A program made the translations under genes and the position numbers. The notes below the pieces were generated by a model that saw only the letters and a list, made by a program, of their open reading frames with translations, did not search any database and was not told the origin of the DNA. Below, piece after piece: positions 53,880 to 61,398 of a stretch of 64,000 nt of DNA. Position 1 is the first letter of the stretch. Every line of letters begins with the position of its first letter. This DNA is from an uncultured Rhodoferax sp. (lineage in GTDB: Bacteria > Pseudomonadota > Gammaproteobacteria > Burkholderiales > Burkholderiaceae_C), in assembly GCF_946221635.1 (NCBI RefSeq), contig NZ_CAMIHB010000015.1:1-64000 (forward strand), written 5' to 3'.

Positions 53880-55421
53880 TTACAGGTCGGTGGCGCCTGC
53901 GTATATAGCCTCAATGGCCTTCCTGTGGGCCAAGATCTGGGCGATTAGCGCGGGGTCGAAATGGGTGCCGGAGGCGGACTCCAGATAGTCCAGTGCGGCT
54001 TGCAGGGTCTTGGCCGGTCGGTAGCAGTTGGCGTTGACCAGTGCGTCCAGCACGTCTGCGACCGCAGCGATGCGGCCAGGCAGGCTGATGGACTGCCCCG
54101 TCAGCCCGCGCGGATAGCCGCTGCCATCCCAGTGTTCGTGGTGCTCCAGCGCCATTTGCGCGCCCAGGGCGTGGATGCGAAAGCGTGAGTTAGCCAGCAA
54201 ATCGTGGCCGGCCTGGGCATGGGTCTGCATGAGCGCCCATTCCTGCGGGGTGAGCGGTCCGGGTTTGCACAGAATCGGGTCAGGAATGGTGGCCTTGCCC
54301 ACGCCGTGCAGCATGGCGGCCACGCGTATCAGGTCGACGTCTTCCTCGCTGCTGCCCATGCTGCGTGCCAGCAGGGCCGCAACCTCGCCCACGCGCTGCA
54401 GCGTGAGTGAGGGGCGGCTGCTGCGCTGTTCGATGGCGTTGGCCAGGATGCCGATGGTGGCGCGCAGCGCCTGTTCGGTGTCTTCGCGCAGCAGCAGCCC
54501 GTCGTAAGTGATGGCCACATTGCGCGCAAACAGCTCCAGCAGCTCGTGCGCCTGTTTGCTGACCGATTCGGCAAACTCCATGTAGATCAGGCTTTCGCTG
54601 CCGGCCTTGGTGCGGAAATAGCCGGCATAGTGGCGCTCCCCGTGGTGGCTGGCCTTCTCGTGCAGAGCCCTTGTGATGGCGTCTTGCACGGCGGGGGGGA
54701 GCTTGCTGACCTCGTCGTCCACCATGAGTCGGGAATAGGCCTCGGTGGCGGCCAATACCTTGAGCTGACCTTGCGAGGTATTGGCGGTGTAGGCCGCCAC
54801 GCGGCTGGCGCACAGGCCCTCGCCGTTGAGGTCGAGCAGGTAGTTGACCTGTTCCAGCACTGCGGACGCAAAGCTGCGCAGATTGCGCGAATCGCAGACC
54901 TCGCTGATGGCTTCGATGGAGCGGCGCAGGCCCTGGCTGGCCTGCTCAATGCGCATCAGGTCGCGGTAGGCGCGCAGGCCGGCGTAGAACACCGTGATGA
55001 GCTTGCGCCGTGTGAGGTCGGTCTTTTCCTTGTAGTCGTTGATGTCGTAGTTGCGGATCACCTGTTCTTCGGGGGCCTGGCCGGGTTGGCCGGTGCGCAG
55101 GATGATGCGCACATTGAGGTTGCCCAGGTCTTCCCGGATATGGCGGGCCAGGTCCAGGCCCGCATGCTCGGACTCCATGACAACGTCTAGCAGGATGAGG
55201 GCGATGTCGTCACGACCGGCCAGCACGCTTCGCGCTTCGGCGGCGCTGTAGCAATGGGTGAAGTTCAGGCGGCGCCCGTCCATCTCGAAGTCCGACATGA
55301 CGAGTGTGGTGACCTCGTGCACCGCGGGCTCGTCGTCCACCACCAGGATCTGCCAGGGTGGCAGGACCTTGCGCTGGCCGGGTTCAACTTGCTCGTCACT
55401 AAACACCAAATCATCGGACAT
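53880..55421 (-). CDS. Response regulator with DUF3369 and degenerate HD-GYP domain
   Basis: A 513-residue protein. Receiver domain about 30-155 (ILVVDDEPAVHEVTT, phospho-acceptor Asp in LILLDVVMESEHAG), a DUF3369 sensor-like domain about 165-335, then an HD-GYP domain about 340-505. Normal HD-GYP proteins hydrolyse cyclic di-GMP through a metal site that includes an HD pair; here the pair is HG (AAMLHGVGKATIPD, codon GGC), and the usual earlier histidine before the RV segment is missing. HHEHWDGSGYP and AADVLDAL-type residues remain. The enzyme is probably weak or inactive and may act as a binding protein. Start 55421; 55451 is possible. Confidence 0.87.
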   Translation of the reverse strand: MSDDLVFSDEQVEPGQRKVLPPWQILVVDDEPAVHEVTTLVMSDFEMDGRRLNFTHCYSAAEARSVLAGRDDIALILLDVVMESEHAGLDLARHIREDLGNLNVRIILRTGQPGQAPEEQVIRNYDINDYKEKTDLTRRKLITVFYAGLRAYRDLMRIEQASQGLRRSIEAISEVCDSRNLRSFASAVLEQVNYLLDLNGEGLCASRVAAYTANTSQGQLKVLAATEAYSRLMVDDEVSKLPPAVQDAITRALHEKASHHGERHYAGYFRTKAGSESLIYMEFAESVSKQAHELLELFARNVAITYDGLLLREDTEQALRATIGILANAIEQRSSRPSLTLQRVGEVAALLARSMGSSEEDVDLIRVAAMLHGVGKATIPDPILCKPGPLTPQEWALMQTHAQAGHDLLANSRFRIHALGAQMALEHHEHWDGSGYPRGLTGQSISLPGRIAAVADVLDALVNANCYRPAKTLQAALDYLESASGTHFDPALIAQILAHRKAIEAIYAGATDL

Positions 55422-55488
55422 GAGGAGGGCTTTCGTTGGGCGGGGACGCATGACAGTCTAGCGGATTGTGGCTGCGATACTAGGGGGC

Positions 55489-56238
55489 ATGCAGCTTCAG
55501 GAAATACTCTATACGCAGGGCTTTGGCACACGCCGCGTCTGTGCCGGTCTGATCCAGCAGGGTCACGTCCAGGTTTATATGCCGGGTGGCGATCCAGCCC
55601 TCGTCACTATTGCGCAGGCAGCTACTGAATTTGTAGCGGATGGCCTGCGTTTCCGGGTCCAGGGTGTGGACTGGCCATATGCTGAGAAGGCCTATTTGGT
55701 GCTGCACAAGCCCGCCGGAACCGAGTGTTCGCAAAAGCCCTCCACCTACCCCAGCATCTACACGCTGTTGCCATCCCCCTTGCGCACAAGGCCGCAGAAG
55801 GCGGCGGTACAGGGTGTGCAGGCGGTGGGGCGGCTGGACCAGGACACCACCGGCATGCTGCTGCTCACCGATGACGGCAAGTTCATCCACAAAATGAGTT
55901 CGCCCAAGCACCATGTCCCCAAGGTCTATGAGGTGACGGTCAAACACGCGCTCGATGACAGGCAGGTGCAGAAGCTGCTGGCGGGCGTGGTGCTGGACGA
56001 CGACCCCGCGCCCGTGCGTGCCGCGGCCTGCGAAGCCGTGGGGGAGTTCCACCTGCGCCTCACGCTCACCGAGGGCAAGTACCACCAGGTCAAGCGCATG
56101 CTGGCCGCCGTGGGCAACCGGGTGGAAGGCTTGCACAGGTCCCGCATTGGCAACATGGCCTTGCCGGCGGATCTCGCGCCGGGGCAGTGGCGCTGGCTGA
56201 GCGCCGAGGAACTGGCCGCCGTGCAGGCCAAGGAGTAA
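55489..56238 (+). CDS. rsuA: RsuA-type 16S rRNA pseudouridine synthase
   Basis: A 249-residue enzyme of the RsuA/RluB/E/F family. A short S4-like N-terminal segment (LQEILYTQGFGTRRVCAGLI) is followed by the catalytic domain: KAYLVLHKPAGTECS and the aspartate in GRLDQDTTGMLLLTDDG near residue 110. EGKYHQVKRMLAAVGNRVEGLHR is the C-terminal mark of the family. In-frame repeat copy between the S4 and catalytic parts. ATG at 55489 with GGGGG before it. The rRNA position (U516 in E. coli) is by family inference. Confidence 0.85.
   Translation: MQLQEILYTQGFGTRRVCAGLIQQGHVQVYMPGGDPALVTIAQAATEFVADGLRFRVQGVDWPYAEKAYLVLHKPAGTECSQKPSTYPSIYTLLPSPLRTRPQKAAVQGVQAVGRLDQDTTGMLLLTDDGKFIHKMSSPKHHVPKVYEVTVKHALDDRQVQKLLAGVVLDDDPAPVRAAACEAVGEFHLRLTLTEGKYHQVKRMLAAVGNRVEGLHRSRIGNMALPADLAPGQWRWLSAEELAAVQAKE
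55592..55638 (+). repeat. Dispersed ~45 bp repeat, copy I, inside the pseudouridine synthase gene
   Basis: ATCCAGCCCTCGTCACTAT, then TGCGCAGGCAGCTACTGAAT and GTAGCG. In frame, encoding the linker PALVTIAQAATEFVADG. Confidence 0.65.
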
Positions 56239-56242
56239 TTCC

Positions 56243-57112
56243 ATGAATGCCATGCTCGACGCGTTCTGGCGATCTGTTGCCTACTGCCTGCACCCCAAGG
56301 TCATCGGCCTCTCGCTGCTGCCTTTGTTGCTGGTGATTGGCTTGATCGCCGGGCTGGGCTATTTCTACATGGACCCGGCACTGGCAGCCGTGCAGCGCCT
56401 GCTGGAAGCGTCGGACGTGCTCAACCAGATCTGGGCCTGGCTGGAGTCGGTGGGGGCGGGCAAACTCAAGACCGTGCTGGTGCCGCTCATCGTCATCGCG
56501 CTGGCCACACCCGTCATCGTGGTCGCCAGCCTGCTGGTGGTTGCCACGCTGATGACGCCCATGATCGTGCGCCTGGTCACGCAACGCCGCTTTCCTACTC
56601 TCGAACGTACTGGCGGTGCGTCCTACCTGGTCAGCGTGGTCTGGGGACTGGTGTCCAGCGTGGGTGCGCTGTTCCTGCTCTTGCTGTCCATGCCGCTGTG
56701 GCTGTTGCCGCCTTTGGTGCTGGTCTTGCCGCCGCTGATCTGGGGGTGGCTGACCTACCGTGTGCTGGCTTTCGATGCTTTGGCCGACCACGCCACGGCC
56801 GACGAACGCCACGCCCTGATGCGCCGCCACCGCTGGTGGCTGCTGGGCATGGGAGTGTTCACCGGTTACCTGGGCGCTGCCCCCAGCCTGGTCTGGTCCG
56901 TGGGCATCGTGGCGGTGGCGCTTTCTCCCGTGCTGGTGCCACTGTCCATCTGGCTTTACACCCTGATATTTGCCTTTTCTTCCCTGTGGTTCACGCACTA
57001 CTGCCTGGCGGCGCTGCAGCAGATGCGCAGTGAGACGGCTGGAGCGGCCGCAGCAGGGCTGCAGGAACCTGCCTTGCCAGAACCTGCCCCGCAACATCTG
57101 GAGCTGCCATGA
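56243..57112 (+). CDS. EI24-domain membrane protein
   Basis: A 289-residue membrane protein with about six hydrophobic segments and the EI24/CysZ-like fold pattern (AFWRSVAYCLHPKVIGLSLLPLLL at the N-terminus, RTGGASYLVSVVWGLVSSVG in the middle). The last 20 residues are Pro/Glu-rich. It may be a permease; no sulfate assimilation genes are near, so a CysZ role is unsupported. The gene starts four bases after rsuA and overlaps cinA by four bases (ATGA), so the three form an operon. Confidence 0.83.
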   Translation: MNAMLDAFWRSVAYCLHPKVIGLSLLPLLLVIGLIAGLGYFYMDPALAAVQRLLEASDVLNQIWAWLESVGAGKLKTVLVPLIVIALATPVIVVASLLVVATLMTPMIVRLVTQRRFPTLERTGGASYLVSVVWGLVSSVGALFLLLLSMPLWLLPPLVLVLPPLIWGWLTYRVLAFDALADHATADERHALMRRHRWWLLGMGVFTGYLGAAPSLVWSVGIVAVALSPVLVPLSIWLYTLIFAFSSLWFTHYCLAALQQMRSETAGAAAAGLQEPALPEPAPQHLELP

Positions 57113-57918
57113 ATTTTGGGTTGATCATCATCGGAGACGAAATCCTCTCCGGCAAGCGCGCGGACAAGCACCTGGCCAAGGCGATCGAACTGCTGGGCGA
57201 ACGCGGACTGCAAGTGGCCTACGCCGACTATGTCGGCGATGATCCCGAGCGCATCACCCAGACCCTGCAGCGCGCTTTCGCCTCCGGGGACGTGGTGTTC
57301 TCCTTCGGTGGCATAGGCGCCACGCCGGACGACCACACCCGCCAGTGCGCGGCGCGCGCCCTGGGCCTGCCCCTGGTGCTGCACCCCCAGGCCGAAGCTC
57401 TCATCTACGAACGCATGCAGGACGTCGCCCGCGAGCAGGGCCTGCCCTACGAGCCCACGCGCGCGGACAACCAGCACCGGCTCAATATGGGTGTGTTTCC
57501 TGAAGGGGCCGAGATCATCGCCAACCCCTACAACAAGATCCCGGGTTTCAGTTGTGTCGGGGAGGGGGGTGGCCAGGTTCACTTTGTCCCCGGGTTCCCT
57601 GTCATGGCCTGGCCCATGGTGGCGTCGGTGCTGGACAGCCGCTATGCCCACCTCTTTGTGCGGGAGGCCCATCTGGAGCGCTCCGTGATCGTCTTTGGTG
57701 CCATGGAGTCCGCGCTCACGCCCCTGATGGAAGCACTGGAGCGCGAACACCCCATCAAGGTATTCAGCCTGCCCAGCGTGGACCACCCCGAATGGGGGCG
57801 TCACATCGAACTGGGTGTCAAGGGCGCGCCCGCCGCGGTGGAGCAGGCTTTTCGGGTGCTGCGCGAAGCCCTGGTCCGCATGGAATTGTCGCTGGGCCCG
57901 GACTTGGTGCGTTCCTGA
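57109..57918 (+). CDS. CinA/MoaB-type molybdopterin-binding-domain protein
   Basis: A 269-residue protein with a MoCF-biosynthesis fold as in CinA N-terminal domains: IIGDEILSGKRADKHL at the start, then VFSFGGIGATPDDHTRQCAAR (the GGxGxTxDD motif) near residue 65. NKIPGFSCVGEGGGQVHFVPGFP is typical of the following domain. The C-terminal nicotinamide-nucleotide amidase domain of full CinA is absent. Function in bacteria is a nucleotide pyrophosphatase at best; unproved here. Overlaps the EI24 gene. Confidence 0.85.
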   Translation: MNFGLIIIGDEILSGKRADKHLAKAIELLGERGLQVAYADYVGDDPERITQTLQRAFASGDVVFSFGGIGATPDDHTRQCAARALGLPLVLHPQAEALIYERMQDVAREQGLPYEPTRADNQHRLNMGVFPEGAEIIANPYNKIPGFSCVGEGGGQVHFVPGFPVMAWPMVASVLDSRYAHLFVREAHLERSVIVFGAMESALTPLMEALEREHPIKVFSLPSVDHPEWGRHIELGVKGAPAAVEQAFRVLREALVRMELSLGPDLVRS

Positions 57919-57921
57919 GAA

Positions 57922-57938
57922 TGCATTATTTTGGTGCG
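57922..57938 (+). promoter_or_regulatory. NtrC-type binding site 1 before glnA
   Basis: TGCATTATTTTGGTGCG fits TGCAY-N5-GGTGCA with one mismatch at the final base. About 165 bases before the expected transcription start. Confidence 0.6.
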
Positions 57939-57947
57939 TTTTTGTAT

Positions 57948-57964
57948 TGCACTAAGTTGGTGCA
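57948..57964 (+). promoter_or_regulatory. NtrC-type binding site 2 before glnA
   Basis: TGCACTAAGTTGGTGCA is an exact match to the TGCAY-N5-GGTGCA enhancer consensus. Its centre is 26 bases from site 1, so two NtrC dimers could bind side by side. Confidence 0.75.
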
Positions 57965-58075
57965 ATTTATTGGGGCGATGGGTTACCAATGCGCTTCTTT
58001 ACGGTGCGCAGTCAAAAATGCCGGCTTTCTGGGGGCAAAATAGCCCCGTTTGCCGAAATGCCGGGTCCCCAGCCT

Positions 58076-58091
58076 TTGGCACAAAAGCTGC
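58076..58091 (+). promoter_or_regulatory. Sigma-54 promoter of glnA
   Basis: TTGGCAC at -24 and CTGC at -12 with the required GG-N10-GC spacing; transcription should start near 58103, 37 bases before the ATG. One mismatch at the first base of the TTGC element. Upstream NtrC sites and the ntrBC genes downstream support the call. Confidence 0.75.
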
Positions 58092-58139
58092 ATTGAGAGC
58101 AGCGCAATTCTTTTTACAACCGTGCAACAGGAGTATTTG

Positions 58140-59555
58140 ATGGCCAAGACCGTCGCAGACGTGATGAAACTGGTGAAAGAGAATGAAGTCAAGTTCGTTG
58201 ACTTCCGTTTCACCGATACCCGCGGTAAAGAACAGCACGTGACCGTGCCGATCTCCGCTTTCGACGAAGACAAGTTCACATCCGGCCACGCCTTCGACGG
58301 TTCCTCCATCGCTGGCTGGAAGGGCATTGAAGCCTCCGACATGCAGTTGATGCCTGACCCCAACACGGCCAACATCGACCCCTTCTTCGAAGAAACCACA
58401 CTGTTCCTGCAATGCGACGTGGTGGAACCTTCCGATGGCAAGGCTTACGACCGCGATCCCCGTTCCATCGCCAAGCGCGCTGAAGCCTATCTGAAGGCTT
58501 CCGGCATGGGTGACACCGCCTACTTCGGACCCGAACCCGAATTCTTCCTGTTCGACGGCGTGCGCTGGTCCAACGAACCCGGCAAGGTCGGTTTCGAAAT
58601 CGAAGAGTACGAAGCCCCCTGGAACAGCGGCAAGCAGCTCGAAGGCGGCAACCGCGGCCACCGTCCCACCGTCAAGGGCGGTTATTTCCCCGTGCCTCCC
58701 GTGGACAGCACGCAAGACATGCGCGCTGAGATGTCCCTGATCCTCGAATCCCTGGGCATCCCGGTTGAAGTGTTCCACCACGAAGTGGCAGGCGCTGGCC
58801 AGAACGAAATCGGCACCAAGTTCTCCACCCTGGTGGAACGCGCCGACTGGACCCAGGTCCTGAAGTACGTGGTCTGGAACGTGGCCAATGCCTACGGCAA
58901 GACCGCCACCTTCATGCCCAAGCCCTACGCTGGCGACAACGGCTCCGGCATGCACGTGCACCAGTCCATCTGGAAAGACGGCAAGAACCTGTTCGCAGGC
59001 GACGGCTACGCTGGCCTGTCCGATTTCGCCCTGTACTACATCGGCGGCATCATCAAGCACGCCCGTGCGCTGAACGCCATCACCAACCCCGGCACCAACA
59101 GCTACAAGCGTCTGGTTCCTGGCTTCGAAGCTCCCGTGAAGCTGGCGTACTCCGCCCGCAACCGTTCTGCCTCCATCCGTATCCCCTTTGTGGCAAACCC
59201 CAAGGGCCGTCGTATCGAAGCGCGCTTCCCCGATCCATCCGCCAACCCCTACCTCGCTTTCTCTGCACTGATGATGGCGGGTCTGGACGGCGTGGAAAAC
59301 AAGATCCATCCCGGCGAAGCAGCTACCAAGGACCTCTACCATCTGCCTCCCGAGGAAGATGCCAAGGTGCCGACCGTGTGCCACAGCCTCGACCAGGCGC
59401 TGGACTACCTGGACAAGGACCGCGGCTTCCTGACCAAGGGTGGCGTGTTCACCGACTCCATGCTCGATGCCTACATCGAACTGAAGATGTCCGAAGTGAC
59501 CCGTTTCCGCATGGCTCCCCACCCTGTCGAATACGATATGTACTACTCCCTGTAA
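58140..59555 (+). CDS. glnA: Glutamine synthetase, type I
   Basis: Assimilates ammonium into glutamine. 471 residues, standard length. Landmarks: the FVDFRFTDTRGKEQHV start, DGSSIAGW, EPEFFLFDGVRW, NGSGMHVHQS, the NPGTNSYKRLVPGFEAP segment, and the adenylylation tyrosine in KDLYHLPPEED near residue 398. So activity should be controlled by GlnE adenylylation. CAGGAG precedes the ATG. Transcription is likely nitrogen-controlled by the NtrC sites and sigma-54 promoter upstream; the ntrB and ntrC genes lie just downstream. Confidence 0.98.
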   Translation: MAKTVADVMKLVKENEVKFVDFRFTDTRGKEQHVTVPISAFDEDKFTSGHAFDGSSIAGWKGIEASDMQLMPDPNTANIDPFFEETTLFLQCDVVEPSDGKAYDRDPRSIAKRAEAYLKASGMGDTAYFGPEPEFFLFDGVRWSNEPGKVGFEIEEYEAPWNSGKQLEGGNRGHRPTVKGGYFPVPPVDSTQDMRAEMSLILESLGIPVEVFHHEVAGAGQNEIGTKFSTLVERADWTQVLKYVVWNVANAYGKTATFMPKPYAGDNGSGMHVHQSIWKDGKNLFAGDGYAGLSDFALYYIGGIIKHARALNAITNPGTNSYKRLVPGFEAPVKLAYSARNRSASIRIPFVANPKGRRIEARFPDPSANPYLAFSALMMAGLDGVENKIHPGEAATKDLYHLPPEEDAKVPTVCHSLDQALDYLDKDRGFLTKGGVFTDSMLDAYIELKMSEVTRFRMAPHPVEYDMYYSL

Positions 59556-59586
59556 TGGCTGCTGCCTATCCGGCAGCGCTACAGGC

Positions 59587-59617
59587 AAAAAGGACGGCGC
59601 AAGCCGTCCTTTTTTTT
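59587..59617 (+). terminator. Terminator after glnA
   Basis: GGACGGC, GCAA loop, GCCGTCC and eight Ts, 31 bases after the stop codon. Confidence 0.92.
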
Positions 59618-59738
59618 GCGAACAAAGTGACACAGATTCCGGTCCCATCCCCATGGATACTGGGGTTCGTTTTGTTTTTGGCCACGTTTTGACGCATACT
59701 GAATGCAGCGCCCAGGCTCAATGGGGCGCGGACACCGC

Positions 59739-60251
59739 ATGAAAACCTTTCTCCTCCTTTCCGCCATGACTTTGGCCTGCGCCGGCAACGCGCTGGCACA
59801 GGACCGCATCTACCGTTGTGGCAACGAATACACCAACACGGTCAGTGAGGCCCAGGCCAAGAACTGCAAGCTGGTGTCCGGGGGAAATGTCACTGTGGTG
59901 CAGGCGGCCAAGCCGGCCGGCAATGCGGGCGTCAAGGTGGCATCCAATGGCGGGGCGCCCAGTGCCCCGCGCATCGATTCCGCAGACCAGCGCGCCAAGG
60001 ATTCCGATGCCCGACTGATTCTGGAGTCGGAACTCAAGAAGGCCGAGGCCAAGCAGATCGAACTTCTCAAGGAATACAACAACGGCGAGCCCGAGAAACT
60101 GGGCCCCGAAACGCGCAACCACCAGAAATACCTGGACCGCGTTGCCGAACTCAAGGCGGCCATTGCCCGCAATGAGAGCGATATCGCAGGCATTCGCCGT
60201 GAGCTGGGCCGTGTGCCCGCCGCCACGACGCCGGTGTCTGTGGCCAAGTAA
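59739..60251 (+). CDS. Small exported protein of unknown function
   Basis: A 170-residue protein with a signal peptide (MKTFLLLSAMTLACAGNALA). The mature start DRIYRCGNEYTNTVSEAQ, with two cysteines about 20 apart, recalls DUF4124-type periplasmic proteins, but I am not sure. Residues about 90-150 are a coiled coil rich in Lys, Glu and Ala. It lies between glnA and ntrB; the glnA terminator stands before it, so it may start a transcript with ntrBC. No function can be given. Confidence 0.75.
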   Translation: MKTFLLLSAMTLACAGNALAQDRIYRCGNEYTNTVSEAQAKNCKLVSGGNVTVVQAAKPAGNAGVKVASNGGAPSAPRIDSADQRAKDSDARLILESELKKAEAKQIELLKEYNNGEPEKLGPETRNHQKYLDRVAELKAAIARNESDIAGIRRELGRVPAATTPVSVAK

Positions 60252-60299
60252 GCCTTCCGCGGCGCGCCCCTCGCGCGCCTTTCATTCAAGTCACACCCC

Positions 60300-61370
60300 G
60301 TGAACCGAGCCGAACCTGTTTCTGAACGTTTTGCCAGCTTCGACCTGCTGGCGACCCTGGTGGCGGTTGTGCATGCAGATGCCAGCGTGCTGTTCTCCAA
60401 CGCGGCGCTGGAGGATGCGCTGGGCACTTCGCGTCGGACCATCGTGGGATCGAGCTTCGCCGAGCAGTTCACCGAGCCCGCGGCCTTGCAGAGCGCGTTG
60501 GAGGGGGCCTCTGAAAACGCCTTTGCCGCCTTGCGCTACGATGCCTGGCTCAAGCGCGCGGGGCTGGAGCCGATGCCGGTCCACGTGATCGTGACGCGCA
60601 CGGAGGTTTCCGAAGACATCATCATCGAGATGGTGCCGCTGGAGCAGCAGACCCGGCAGGACCGCGAAGAGCGCCTGGCCGAGCAGGCCCAGACCAACAA
60701 GGAACTGATCCGCAACCTGGCGCATGAAATCAAGAACCCGCTGGGAGGAATCCGCGGCGCGGCGCAGTTGCTTGAGATGGAGATGGAGTCGCCTGAACTC
60801 ACCGAGTACACGCAGGTCATCATCCACGAGGCCGACCGCCTGCAAAGCCTGGTGGACCGACTGCTCGCGCCGCACCGCCGTCCGCACCTGGTGGGCGATG
60901 TGAACATCCACGAAGTCTGCGAGCGCGTGCGCTCGCTGATCCTGGCGGAGTTTCCCAGGGGTTTGCGTGTCGTGCGGGACTACGACACCTCCATCCCCGA
61001 GTTCCGTGGGGACCGCGAGCAACTCATCCAGACCGTACTCAACATCGCGCACAATGCCTGCCAGGCCCTGGCCGAGCGCATGGCTGCGGGCGATGCAAAT
61101 CTCACGTTCCGCACACGCATTGCGAGACAGGTTACCTTTGGTAAACAGCGCTATCGGTTGGCATTGGAATTGCATGTGATCGACAACGGACCTGGCGTGC
61201 CAGATTCGATCAAGGACCGCATTTTTTACCCGCTGGTGTCGGGTCGGGAGGGCGGTTCCGGGCTGGGGCTGACATTGGCACAAACCTTTGTTCAGCAGCA
61301 CCACGGATTGATCGAAGTGGACAGCGTGCCAGGCCGCACGGATTTCAAGATTCTGATTCCGTTACCGTAA
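60300..61370 (+). CDS. ntrB: Nitrogen regulation sensor kinase NtrB (GlnL)
   Basis: Cytoplasmic histidine kinase of 356 residues, GTG start. N-terminal PAS domain about 15-120 (LLATLVAVVHADASVLFSNAALED). Phospho-acceptor in LAHEIKNPLGGIRGAAQLLE near residue 142, then HATPase boxes NIAHNACQALAE, DNGPGVPDSIKDRIFYPLVSGREGGSGLGLTLAQTFV. Its activity is set by the PII protein. 28 bases ahead of ntrC. Confidence 0.94.
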   Translation: MNRAEPVSERFASFDLLATLVAVVHADASVLFSNAALEDALGTSRRTIVGSSFAEQFTEPAALQSALEGASENAFAALRYDAWLKRAGLEPMPVHVIVTRTEVSEDIIIEMVPLEQQTRQDREERLAEQAQTNKELIRNLAHEIKNPLGGIRGAAQLLEMEMESPELTEYTQVIIHEADRLQSLVDRLLAPHRRPHLVGDVNIHEVCERVRSLILAEFPRGLRVVRDYDTSIPEFRGDREQLIQTVLNIAHNACQALAERMAAGDANLTFRTRIARQVTFGKQRYRLALELHVIDNGPGVPDSIKDRIFYPLVSGREGGSGLGLTLAQTFVQQHHGLIEVDSVPGRTDFKILIPLP

Positions 61371-61398
61371 ACACAAGAACACAAGGGTGCGCCACGAC

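Noticed and set aside
58031..58048. GGGGC / GCCCC hairpin before glnA as a terminator or riboswitch
   Set aside because: Short, no T run, and lies between the NtrC sites and the sigma-54 promoter; no glutamine riboswitch pattern was recognised.
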